DNA of 64,000 nucleotides, taken from contig JAFLSS010000002.1 of the NCBI GenBank assembly GCA_022510805.1, positions 21,675 to 85,674 on the forward strand. Direction: 5' to 3'. This stretch comes from Akkermansiaceae bacterium (GTDB lineage Bacteria > Verrucomicrobiota > Verrucomicrobiia > Verrucomicrobiales > Akkermansiaceae). Below, piece after piece: positions 48,287-57,130 of this stretch. A model generated the notes under the pieces. That model was not told the DNA's origin, did no database searches, and saw only the letters and a program-made list of their open reading frames with translations. The translations under genes and the position numbers were made by a program. The number at the start of each line of letters is the position of its first letter. The stretch's first letter is position 1.

Positions 48287-49891
48287 ATGCCGGATTCCCC
48301 GCCAATTCCTCGTTCTCTAACTCCTGCCGAAGCCAAGGCGGAAGCATGGTGGGGCGCCTTGAGTGATGAGGACAGGGAGGAGAGTATCCTGCTGTTCCGC
48401 GAATGGTATGCCCGGCGCCTGGCCTGCTGTGCCGGGTGGCGAGATCAGGCGGCAGCGCTCTCGCCATACCGCGCCTCCCTCATCGCGCGCCTTGAAGCCG
48501 CCTTTCGCGGCGTGGTGGCGGAGCCGCATGAGCTCCTTTATCTGAGCGGCCTGGCGTGGGATGACAACCTGCCGCCCTCTGTGCAGGCCTCCCTGTGTGC
48601 CGATGAGCAGAGGGATGATTGGACCTGCATCCCGGCTGATGTGCTGTGGGCCTGTGAGCCCTGCTTGCCGCACCTTGGCCCGGCCGGGCTGCGCTTCCTG
48701 CTGCCCGCTTATCTGCGAGCCGCGCTCTGCTACCCCTCTCTTTCCTTTCTGGGGGTGCAGGAACTCTTGCTCTCGGCGGAGGAGGCGCCGCTGTCGCTGT
48801 GCAGCGCCGAGCAGCTCGCCTGCGCCAAATCGGCGCTCCGGGAATTGCTGATGGATGCTGACACCCCTGTGCCTCCCTGCGCTGAGGAGGAGTTGGAGGC
48901 GTATGACTCCGCATGGCTGTCGGGCAGTTTCCGCCGCTCGGTGCAGCGGCGCGAGCTCCTGTACCGCGACCTCCTGCAGCGCGCCTGCCCCTCCCCCCCT
49001 GCCTGTTCGCTGGAGTTGCAGCTCCGCGAGGCCTTTGCCGGAGTCACCTGCCCCCCGGAGCCGCTGCTCTACCTGAGCAGCCCGGCTGCGGATGATGGCT
49101 TGCCGGAGGAAATCCTGCGCGAGCTCTGCCGTGAGGAGATACGCGACCGCTGGTCAGATATCCCGGTGTGCTCCCTGCTGGCCGGGGCGGTGTTCCTGCC
49201 GCAGCTCAGCCCGGCCGCCCGGCTCTACCTGCTGCCGGCCTACATGGTGGCGTCTCTGCGGTATGCCTGGCCGGGGCGCGCCGCCTTGCAGGCGGCTCTG
49301 TGCCGCACCGCCCGGCAGCTGCAGCCCCTGCTTTCCCCAGCCCAGCGCGCTTGCGCCGCCGCGTATGAGTCCCTCCTCCTCCCCCCGGCTGAGGCGCCTG
49401 CCTTTGCTGCCGCGCCGCAGGAGCGCTTTTCTCTCTTCTTGCAGGACACGCAGGCCGAGCGCGACTACTACGCCGCCGTGGCAGCCCCGCGGCGGCTCCC
49501 GCTCACGCCTGAGCGTCTGGAGCTGGAGAGGCGCATCTGCCGCGCTTTTGGCACCACTCAGGCGGCAGCAAGCACCCCGCTCTGCCACGGCGTGCTCCTG
49601 CGTGGGCTGTGGCAGCTCCCGCAGTATGCGGCAGCTCTCGATGCGCAGGAAGAGAGGAGCGACTGGCAGAGCATCACGCCGGATGCACTCTACGCCGGGC
49701 GCTATGCCCTTCCCGCCCTCAGCGCGGAGGCGCGGCGCTTCCTGCTGCCGGCGCACATGCTGCACGACCTCACAGCGCCGGCGGCCGCCCGCATCCTCAG
49801 CGCAGAGCTGCTCCGCCCGGAGCTGCTGCCGGAGCTCAGCCCGGAGCAGCGCGCCTGCGTGGCTGATTTCAGACAACTTCTGCACCTCTAG
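48287..49891 (+). CDS. Hypothetical protein with three 124-aa internal repeats
   Basis: Repeat cores EQRDDWTCIPADVLWACEPCLPHLGPAGLRFLLPAYLRAAL / EIRDRWSDIPVCSLLAGAVFLPQLSPAARLYLLPAYMVASL / EERSDWQSITPDALYAGRYALPALSAEARRFLLPAHMLHDL. Confidence 0.78.
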   Translation: MPDSPPIPRSLTPAEAKAEAWWGALSDEDREESILLFREWYARRLACCAGWRDQAAALSPYRASLIARLEAAFRGVVAEPHELLYLSGLAWDDNLPPSVQASLCADEQRDDWTCIPADVLWACEPCLPHLGPAGLRFLLPAYLRAALCYPSLSFLGVQELLLSAEEAPLSLCSAEQLACAKSALRELLMDADTPVPPCAEEELEAYDSAWLSGSFRRSVQRRELLYRDLLQRACPSPPACSLELQLREAFAGVTCPPEPLLYLSSPAADDGLPEEILRELCREEIRDRWSDIPVCSLLAGAVFLPQLSPAARLYLLPAYMVASLRYAWPGRAALQAALCRTARQLQPLLSPAQRACAAAYESLLLPPAEAPAFAAAPQERFSLFLQDTQAERDYYAAVAAPRRLPLTPERLELERRICRAFGTTQAAASTPLCHGVLLRGLWQLPQYAAALDAQEERSDWQSITPDALYAGRYALPALSAEARRFLLPAHMLHDLTAPAAARILSAELLRPELLPELSPEQRACVADFRQLLHL

Positions 49892-49908
49892 CCACCCCCC
49901 TGCTGCCC

Positions 49909-51090
49909 ATGTCGAAAGCTCGCGCCGCCCATACCACACGCAAGCGCATCCTCAGCCTCAGCCTCGCCGTCGGTGCCGTCAGCCTCGTCCTCCTGGGCCA
50001 TACCGTGTGGAGGCTCTATGGCTGGAGCTTGCCCGAGCTGCATTTTCACGAAAGCTGGCTCCCCGACCGCCGGGAGGAGCTCCAAGAACTCGGGGACCTG
50101 CTGCGCCACCGCTTGTTAGCTGACTACCGCCTCCGGGACGCCGCGCCTGGAGCCGCCAAGGCGGCGCCCTTAGGACTCGACCGGGCGGCGCATTGGATCG
50201 CCGACCTCCGGGCTGATCTGCGTGCCCGGATGGCGATGAGCCCCGCTCTCAGGCCCATCTACGGCAAGCTGCGCCGCGCTGCTGCAGACGGGCAGAGCGA
50301 TGACTTGAGCCCCATCGCCCACCTCGCGGCGCGCATGAGCAAACCGGCGCTCGTGCGTGAATTGGTGCTCCGCGGCGCGAACCCCAATGCCGTGTTCATG
50401 AGCGCTGATCGGAAATGGGAGACAATCTTCCAAGCCTCCATCATCTGCTCCCCTCCCGTGCCGGAGATGGTCGAAGAGCGCGCCCCCCAAGCGGAGCGGC
50501 TGCGCCTGCTGGTGTGGCTGCTGGAACACGGGGCGGAGGTGAATGCCAACCACGATATGACGCTGCCTCTCGCCGTCCTCGCTGACAGTCTTGATTCTCA
50601 GAGTGATGACGACACCTATATCCCCGGCGCCATCATCGAGTGCCTGCTCGACCACGGGCTGAAACTCGAGAGCGAGACAGACCGCAAGCTTGTCTGCCTC
50701 ATCCTGAGCCTCGAGGGCGCGCTGCCCACCATGCAGCGCATCCTCCGCAAGGGCTATCTGGATATAGCAGATCCGGCCGTACTCTCCGAGCTCGTGACAA
50801 ATGCGGCCACCTGCAGCGCGCCGGATGCCGCAGCCAAGACGCGCTGGGCGCTGAATCTCGGCGCTGACCCGCAGCAGGCTCTTGCAGCCTGCTGGTCTCA
50901 GCTGCAGATCAATACCAACACCGAGCAGGCCGAGGAGATGGCAAACTTTTCCGCCGCGCTCAGCGTGCTGGAGGCGCTTCTCGAGCGCGGCATCGCCCCC
51001 TCCGCAGAGGATGCGGCACACCTGCTCAGCCTACTTGACGAGCCGCAAAAAACACTTCTGCGCGAGCTGCTGCAGCGCCACGCCTCCTAA
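49909..51090 (+). CDS. Membrane-anchored ankyrin-like protein, paralog of 5038..6648
   Basis: N-terminal TM; LVRELVLRGANPNAVF, LVWLLEHGAEVNANHD, RWALNLGADPQQ; 17 nt downstream of previous gene. Confidence 0.72.
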   Translation: MSKARAAHTTRKRILSLSLAVGAVSLVLLGHTVWRLYGWSLPELHFHESWLPDRREELQELGDLLRHRLLADYRLRDAAPGAAKAAPLGLDRAAHWIADLRADLRARMAMSPALRPIYGKLRRAAADGQSDDLSPIAHLAARMSKPALVRELVLRGANPNAVFMSADRKWETIFQASIICSPPVPEMVEERAPQAERLRLLVWLLEHGAEVNANHDMTLPLAVLADSLDSQSDDDTYIPGAIIECLLDHGLKLESETDRKLVCLILSLEGALPTMQRILRKGYLDIADPAVLSELVTNAATCSAPDAAAKTRWALNLGADPQQALAACWSQLQINTNTEQAEEMANFSAALSVLEALLERGIAPSAEDAAHLLSLLDEPQKTLLRELLQRHAS

Positions 51091-51133
51091 AAGCCGGCCA
51101 CCGCGCCCCCCCCTCGGGCAGCGCGGCGCGGGG

Positions 51134-51928
51134 TCATTCCGCCGGGGACTCTTCCTCCTGGCGGATCTTGACGCTGAACGGCAAATCCTGCGCGTACACC
51201 GCCCCGGAGAAGAGGCGCAGCTGAAGCGTTGCCCCCTCGGCCGCATCCTGCGGGCGCGCCGCAAAGCGGTACTCATACAGCCCATCCGTAATCACATGCC
51301 CGCTTTCCTGATAAGCCGCGGGGGATGTGGTGCGCAGCTGCGTCATCTCCAAAAACTCCTTCCCCTGCAAGAGGCGAATAGCGGCGATGGGCACAGGCGT
51401 GGAGAGCTGCAGCTCAAACCACGCATCCTCGCGCCTCTTGACCTGCTTGAACTTCAGCGTGACGCGAAATCCCTCCACACACAGCTCATGCGTTCTCAGC
51501 AGCGGCGGCGTCAGGACAATCTCCTTCTCCTTGCCCTCCTTCTTGAGGAAAAGACGCAGCTTGCCCTTTATCTCGGTAATGCTGCCAAGCGGGGCATCCT
51601 TGTCAAAAAAGTAATAAAACTGCTCCATCCCGCCGATAGGCGTAGAGGGGAAAAAGAGAGACTCTCGCTTTTCCACCTCCGGCGCACCCTCAAAAACAGT
51701 CGCTTCCAACTCCTGCGCATCAATCACTTTGTAGCCCTGCGGGGAGCGGACACTGAGCGTCACGCCCAGCGGGGAAAGCTCTGCCTCCGGCGCGATGGAG
51801 GCCCGAGGCTTGCCCTTGGCGCTCTGCACCTTGTAAGAAATACGCGGCCCGTCCTTGCAGGTAAAATATGACGAGCATGAAGCCAGCACCGGCAGCAAGC
51901 AGAAAGCCATCCATTTCCCGTATCTCAT
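51134..51928 (-). CDS. Hypothetical lipoprotein, paralog of 52701..53534
   Basis: Lipobox LPVLASC; GPRISYKVQSAKGKPRASIAPEA; KGKLRLFLKKEG; HELCVEGFRVTLKFKQ. Confidence 0.72.
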   Translation of the reverse strand: MRYGKWMAFCLLPVLASCSSYFTCKDGPRISYKVQSAKGKPRASIAPEAELSPLGVTLSVRSPQGYKVIDAQELEATVFEGAPEVEKRESLFFPSTPIGGMEQFYYFFDKDAPLGSITEIKGKLRLFLKKEGKEKEIVLTPPLLRTHELCVEGFRVTLKFKQVKRREDAWFELQLSTPVPIAAIRLLQGKEFLEMTQLRTTSPAAYQESGHVITDGLYEYRFAARPQDAAEGATLQLRLFSGAVYAQDLPFSVKIRQEEESPAE

Positions 51929-52028
51929 ACGCCGCTCAATATAGCTTCTTCCTCTATCTCTAGCAAGCTTAAAATAAGGCAGAGCTCAAAATATCATCAT
52001 TCCCGGCAGAGGCGCCTGAGCCCACAGC

Positions 52029-52691
52029 TCATGGCGCCGAGGTCTCAACCTCATCATAGAAAACCTCCTGCGGCTGATGCGTCATCTCAGAGAAGAGCAC
52101 AAGCGGCCCCCAGATGGGGGAGGTAGCCAGAATGATCGCGCCCCCGACCGTGTAGTTCACGACGGTGCACAGCCCATCCATACTATAGTCCACCGCCAGC
52201 TGCGGATACTTGCTCACCGGCACCTTCTTCAGGCGCGAGCTCTCTTCCTTCCAATACACCGTGCGATTCGTCGCCATGAGGTAGGGAGCTTTCACCGCCC
52301 GGGCGCCACTCGGCAAAGCCTTGATCCAAGCACCGCCGGCGCGCTCTATTTCCTTGTGCAGATCCTTGGCGGAGATGGAGGTCATGCCCTGAGGCCGCAG
52401 CATGAGCCCGGCCAACTTGGGCGTGATGCGGTGGTACGCGAGGCTCGCCTGCTTTGAGCCGGCCTCCGCCGAGGGGCAGTCAAGCGCCGCTATATACCAC
52501 TCGCTGCCGGCTTGGTAGAGCACCGGCGCCAGCAACCGCTTGCCGCTGATCCCCTGCTCGCGGTAGTCGAGCGTGTAGCTCTGCGTTTCGCGATAGGGGC
52601 GCAGCGTCCACTGTGCGCGGTCGGTGGTGCATGAGCACGGCAGCCAGACCGCCGCGCCCACCAGAAGACGGATCAATACTCGTTTTGTCAT
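52029..52691 (-). CDS. Hypothetical lipoprotein/secreted protein
   Basis: MTKRVLIRLLVGAAVWLPCSC N-terminus; between two paralogous lipoprotein genes. Confidence 0.6.
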   Translation of the reverse strand: MTKRVLIRLLVGAAVWLPCSCTTDRAQWTLRPYRETQSYTLDYREQGISGKRLLAPVLYQAGSEWYIAALDCPSAEAGSKQASLAYHRITPKLAGLMLRPQGMTSISAKDLHKEIERAGGAWIKALPSGARAVKAPYLMATNRTVYWKEESSRLKKVPVSKYPQLAVDYSMDGLCTVVNYTVGGAIILATSPIWGPLVLFSEMTHQPQEVFYDEVETSAP

Positions 52692-52700
52692 GGTATGGCG

Positions 52701-53534
52701 TTATTTCTTTTCTTTTTGAATCCGGACGCGGACAGCCTGAGTCTTGGCATACACGGGGCCGGAGCATGCCTGCAGGCGCAGCTGGGGCTCCCCGCCATCC
52801 TCCCGTGTCATCACAAAGAAATGGTAGTAGTAGTCATTGTAGATGCAGCCCTTAACATCAGAGAAATTGAGAACGGGCTCGGACTGGTGTACCCAATTGA
52901 TTTCCATGGGCTTCCCATCCTGCAGCACCTGAATGTCGGTCAGAGGCACCGGCGAGGAGATAACCCATGATGCCGCGGTTCTATATTGCTTGAGACGCAG
53001 CCGGACTCGGTAGCCATCTACACACAAATGATGCGTGCCGGAGCGCGGCGCGCCCAGCGGGTACAGATGCACCGGCCCCTGCTTTCTGAGGAAAAAGCGC
53101 AGCTTGCCCTGCATGGTGTGCACCGTGTTCTTGTCGTTCAGGGTTGGCAGGCTGACAATGCGCCATGATTGGGGAACTTCGCGCAAAGGCCCGCCCGGAA
53201 GAAAGGAGACATCGGTGGAGCGCTTGGTGCCATTCCACTCCAGCTCAATGGCGGAGGCCGGACTGATGTCCAAGATGTTATACCCGTTAGGCGCTTTCAC
53301 CTTCATCTCACAACCGAAGTCGCCATCTTGGATGGCCACGGGGGCAACACTCACCGCCGGGAGACCCTGGCCCCGCTGGACGTTGTGGGAAATCTTCGGC
53401 CCTGAGCCACAGGTGATAGAGGGAGAGCACGCTGCCAGCAGCCCCACCGCGCAGCCCATCCAAAGGGGAGTGAGCTTCCTGAGTGATGTTCTGCTGAAAC
53501 GACGATTGGGCAGAGGGGGGGATTGACGCTCCAT
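52701..53534 (-). CDS. Hypothetical lipoprotein, paralog of 51134..51928
   Basis: Lipobox VGLLAAC; GPKISHNVQRGQGLPAVSVAPVA; QGKLRFFLRKQG; HHLCVDGYRVRLRLKQ. Confidence 0.7.
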   Translation of the reverse strand: MERQSPPLPNRRFSRTSLRKLTPLWMGCAVGLLAACSPSITCGSGPKISHNVQRGQGLPAVSVAPVAIQDGDFGCEMKVKAPNGYNILDISPASAIELEWNGTKRSTDVSFLPGGPLREVPQSWRIVSLPTLNDKNTVHTMQGKLRFFLRKQGPVHLYPLGAPRSGTHHLCVDGYRVRLRLKQYRTAASWVISSPVPLTDIQVLQDGKPMEINWVHQSEPVLNFSDVKGCIYNDYYYHFFVMTREDGGEPQLRLQACSGPVYAKTQAVRVRIQKEKK

Positions 53535-53636
53535 TGTGGTGTGGTGGGGATATAGGGTCATGTTTTCGATAAGTTAGATACAATTTCGTAATTTTTGTTC
53601 AAATTTTTTAGTGCACTTTTCTTTTTTTGTATGGAC

Positions 53637-53665
53637 TTGACTCAGCAGGGCGCGCTGTGTATCAT
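53637..53665 (+). promoter_or_regulatory. sigma70-like promoter that sets the next gene start at 53676
   Basis: TTGACT (53637-53642), 17 bp, TATCAT (53660-53665), 10 nt before ATG at 53676. Confidence 0.55.
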
Positions 53666-53675
53666 CCCCTCCGAT

Positions 53676-54515
53676 ATGATCTCCCGGCACCTTCCGCTCT
53701 TGCTCTTCTGGCTTCTGCCGGCGCTGCTCCTACTGGCGCAATGGACGCTCTCCTTCGGCAAAATCGCCGTCCCGTGGTTGCTCCTCAGCATCCTCTCACT
53801 CATCATCCCCCTGCTGGCATGGGCGCTCTACAAAGGCAAGACCTCGAGGCGGCAAAGCGGGCTTGTGCTGATCCTCTTTCACCTCAGCCTGCAGCTGAAT
53901 ATCATGCTCGCCAACACAGCGGAGAACCCCACACCGGCCATCCTAGTCGGCAGCCTCGCAAGCCTCATCATACTGGGGCTATGGAGCCTCCTCTCCGTCG
54001 TACGCTCGCTTTGCTATGCCCTGTCCGCCCGCACCCGGCAGCTCCTCCGGTCGGGCAGCACACTCTGCGTGGCGGCGCTGCTTCTGTGGGCAAGCCTCAG
54101 CATCTTCACCTTCAACACCTCAGAATCCTGCGATTACCACACCATGGAGGCGCTGCAAATCATCCTGCCCTATCTTCTGGCGCCCTCCATGCTCTGCCTG
54201 CTCATCGCCACCTGCCGGTGCAGGCAGGCCGAGCTGTTCCAAATGCTGGGCAGCGCCTTACTGTGGCCCGTGTTTGTGGGGCTTGCCTCAGGGATCTGCG
54301 GGCATGAAACATATGGTGAGCACACCAGCCTATACCTGCTGTTCCTGATCGCCTGCACCTGCCTGCCCGTGGCCATCCCCTCACCCACCGCAACACGTGA
54401 GCAGGGGGTGCCGCGCAGCATCTTGCTGTATATAGCCCTCACCCCGCTCTGGCTGATGCTGCTCTCCCTGCTGATGCAGAATCTCCTGCCGTATGTGAGC
54501 CCTGCCAGAGCCTAA
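53676..54515 (+). CDS. Hypothetical multi-TM protein
   Basis: MISRHLPLLLFWLLPALLLLAQWTLSFGKIAVPWLLLSILSLIIPLL...; start chosen from promoter overlap with the upstream part of the ORF. Confidence 0.6.
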   Translation: MISRHLPLLLFWLLPALLLLAQWTLSFGKIAVPWLLLSILSLIIPLLAWALYKGKTSRRQSGLVLILFHLSLQLNIMLANTAENPTPAILVGSLASLIILGLWSLLSVVRSLCYALSARTRQLLRSGSTLCVAALLLWASLSIFTFNTSESCDYHTMEALQIILPYLLAPSMLCLLIATCRCRQAELFQMLGSALLWPVFVGLASGICGHETYGEHTSLYLLFLIACTCLPVAIPSPTATREQGVPRSILLYIALTPLWLMLLSLLMQNLLPYVSPARA

Positions 54516-54594
54516 TCAAAACGGGAGTTTTCTCCGGGCGCTTCCACACACCGGAAAAAACTCCCGCCGTACCGGGCAGGCTTGAGCACGCGGC

Positions 54595-55050
54595 TTATTG
54601 AGCCACAGGCTCCAAGCTCACCGCCGGGCGCACGGGGAATTGCCCCTGCCCCTGCTGCACGTAGTAGTGCGTGATGGTGAGGCGCACCATATCCCCCGGC
54701 TTCAGGGACTCAATCTTTTGAGCGATCTCCGGCGCCTGACCGAGGATATCTTTTTTCACATCCACACTAGCAATGGCGCCGGGCTCCAGCTTCTCATCGC
54801 CGTATTTGCCGGGATGCTCGTAATTCTCATTCTTCACCACCTCAAACTGAGCAAGTCGCGTCGCGTGGTCGCACTTGTCCGGGCAAAGTGTCGTCATAAA
54901 GCGGCAAGGCATATCCACCGTCTGCACATATTTTGCCACCACTGTATTGGTAGCAAGCATATCTGCCTTTTCCGGGAGGGGAGCCGCGCCGGCAAATGCC
55001 GCGGCGGAAAAAGCAGCCGCCATCATTGTAAATAAGTTTTTCATCATCAT
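54595..55050 (-). CDS. Secreted hypothetical protein
   Basis: Signal peptide MMMKNLFTMMAAAFSAAAFAGA; conserved-looking CRFMTTLCPDKCDHATRLAQFEV. Confidence 0.65.
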   Translation of the reverse strand: MMMKNLFTMMAAAFSAAAFAGAAPLPEKADMLATNTVVAKYVQTVDMPCRFMTTLCPDKCDHATRLAQFEVVKNENYEHPGKYGDEKLEPGAIASVDVKKDILGQAPEIAQKIESLKPGDMVRLTITHYYVQQGQGQFPVRPAVSLEPVAQ

Positions 55051-55140
55051 GATTGATTCACTGTTGTGCGTGTCCGTTCATTCTTTTACAAAAAATTGGG
55101 GCCCACGTCTAGTTTTTTCGCACGCGAAGGCGCAAAAAAA

Positions 55141-56070
55141 CTAATCACGGCGGCGCAGCAGGCAGCAAAACCCGCCTGCCCCGCAGCCCTGCCAGGGGTA
55201 GAGCCTATAGGCCGGAAAATCTGCCAGAGCCGAGCCATACGGCCGCAGCGGCGGCACCTCCACAGCTTCCCAGCCGGGGATGCGCCGGAGGATGTACGCG
55301 ATGGCTTTTTCATTTTCCTCCGGGTCATAGGTGCAGGTGGAGTAAAGGAGGTGCCCCCCGGGCGCCACGCACTGCACAGCAGCCAGCAGGATGCCCCGCT
55401 GGCGCTTCGCATTGCCCTGCACCATGTTGGGCCCCAGGCAGCCGGGGTTCTTGATCCCCTTGCACAGCAGGGACTGCCCGCTGCACGGCGCATCCACCAG
55501 CAGCAGGTCAAAGGGCGGGCACTCCCCCGCCGCCACCGCCGCCGCCCATTGATCCGGGCGCAGGCCGGTCACCTCCGTATGCGGCAGCCCGCACTGCGCC
55601 ACATTCTGCCGGAGGATGCCGCGGCGGGCGGCATTCACCTCATTGGCGGTGTGGTGGGTGAGCTCATAGTGAGCCGCGAGAAGCATGGTCTTGCCGCCCG
55701 GTGCGGCGCAGAGGTCGAGACTGCGCTGCGGCGGCTCCGGCAACTGCCCCAGCGCCACGCTTTCCCAGCAGCTTGAGACATCCAGCGCGTAGTAGAGCCC
55801 CGCGGCGTAGTCCGGGTGCTTGGTGGGCGCCTCCTGCGCGGCCGGCACATGCACCCGCTGCGGCAGCCACGGGCGCAGGGCGCGCGGCTCACAGGCAACA
55901 GGTGGTGCATAGTCCGCCCCTGCCCGCGGGCTGAGCACCACGGCTTGCTTGGCGGCGTTGCCGGCACGCATGGCCGCCAGCAGGCGGGCGGAGTCTTCCG
56001 GGCTGAGGCGGAGGCGTGAGCAAAGGCGCGCCTCGGCCTTGCTGGGATCTGCGGGAGCTGCGGCTGTCAT
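55141..56070 (-). CDS. NOL1/NOP2/Sun family rRNA m5C methyltransferase (RsmB/RsmF-like)
   Basis: LDLCAAPGGKTMLLAA; NEVNAARRGILRQNVAQCG; DLLLVDAPCSGQSLLCKG; LLYSTCTYDPEENE. Confidence 0.88.
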   Translation of the reverse strand: MTAAAPADPSKAEARLCSRLRLSPEDSARLLAAMRAGNAAKQAVVLSPRAGADYAPPVACEPRALRPWLPQRVHVPAAQEAPTKHPDYAAGLYYALDVSSCWESVALGQLPEPPQRSLDLCAAPGGKTMLLAAHYELTHHTANEVNAARRGILRQNVAQCGLPHTEVTGLRPDQWAAAVAAGECPPFDLLLVDAPCSGQSLLCKGIKNPGCLGPNMVQGNAKRQRGILLAAVQCVAPGGHLLYSTCTYDPEENEKAIAYILRRIPGWEAVEVPPLRPYGSALADFPAYRLYPWQGCGAGGFCCLLRRRD

Positions 56071-56114
56071 GCGAAAAAAAGCGGGAGTCGGGACCAGGTG
56101 GGGGGAGTGTGCGC

Positions 56115-57059
56115 TCAGCGCGCGGCGGCGTCCTCGAGCGCCAAGCGGGCGGCGCCGATGAGGCCTGCCTCATTGCCGAATTGCGCCGGCAGGATCTGCA
56201 ATGACTTGAAGTGAGGCGCGTAGATCTGGGCTTTCAAATAGCGGCGCACCGGGGCAAAAAGCAACTCACCGGCCCGCGCCACACCACCGCCGATGATGAA
56301 TGCCTGCGGGTTCAGAATATAATGACAGCTCAGCATGCAGGCCGCCAGCTTGCGCGCGATGTCATCCCACAGCGCCGCCGCCACAGGGCAGCCGGCCAGC
56401 GCCGCACGCTCCAGGTGCAGCGGTGTGAGCTCATCCGGCGTCTTCACCTGCCCCTCCGCAGCATAGGCAATCTGGGCCTCCACGGCGATCTCCCGGTTGC
56501 CGATGTAGTCCTCAAGCGCGCCCCGGTTGCCATAATGCCCGATGCGCCCCCGGTAGTCGATGCCCACCTGCCCCAGCTCGCCCGCAGCGCCGAGGTGGCC
56601 GCGCAGCAGCGCTCCATTGGCCACCACACCGGAGCCCACCCCTGTGCCGAGAGTCAGGCACACAAGGTGCTGCATGCCCCTGCCCGCGCCGAGCTTCCAC
56701 TCGGCATACGCCATGCAGTTGGCATCATTATCCACAGCGGCCGGCAAGCCGGTTTCCTCTTCCAAAATGCGGCGGATGGGCACGTCATACCACCCCGGCA
56801 CATTGGTGAGGGAATCCACCGTGCCGGCGGCATGATCCACAAACCCCGGCAGCCCCATGCCCACTGCGCGGCACGCCGGATAACGCTCCATCAGCGCCCG
56901 CAGGCGCTTGCCCACCTCACTCACCACTGCCTCCGGGCTGGGGTAATCCGCCGTAGGCATCGGCTCACAGCGAGCTACCAGCTCGGTGCCCTGCACCACG
57001 GCAAACTTGATGGACGTGCCGCCCATGTCCACACCGATTGACATTTCATCCGCGCTCAT
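56115..57059 (-). CDS. ROK family kinase (glucokinase-like)
   Basis: IGVDMGGTSIKFAVVQG; GMGLPGFVDHAAGTVDSLTNVPGW; VDNDANCMAYAEWKLGAGRGMQHLVCLTLGTGVGSGVV. Confidence 0.9.
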   Translation of the reverse strand: MSADEMSIGVDMGGTSIKFAVVQGTELVARCEPMPTADYPSPEAVVSEVGKRLRALMERYPACRAVGMGLPGFVDHAAGTVDSLTNVPGWYDVPIRRILEEETGLPAAVDNDANCMAYAEWKLGAGRGMQHLVCLTLGTGVGSGVVANGALLRGHLGAAGELGQVGIDYRGRIGHYGNRGALEDYIGNREIAVEAQIAYAAEGQVKTPDELTPLHLERAALAGCPVAAALWDDIARKLAACMLSCHYILNPQAFIIGGGVARAGELLFAPVRRYLKAQIYAPHFKSLQILPAQFGNEAGLIGAARLALEDAAAR

Positions 57060-57130
57060 GCCCCCCATTCTAGCAGATTTTTGCCGAGGGCGAAAGAACA
57101 AAGTCGCCGTGCGTCCTATGAGCCTGCTCC

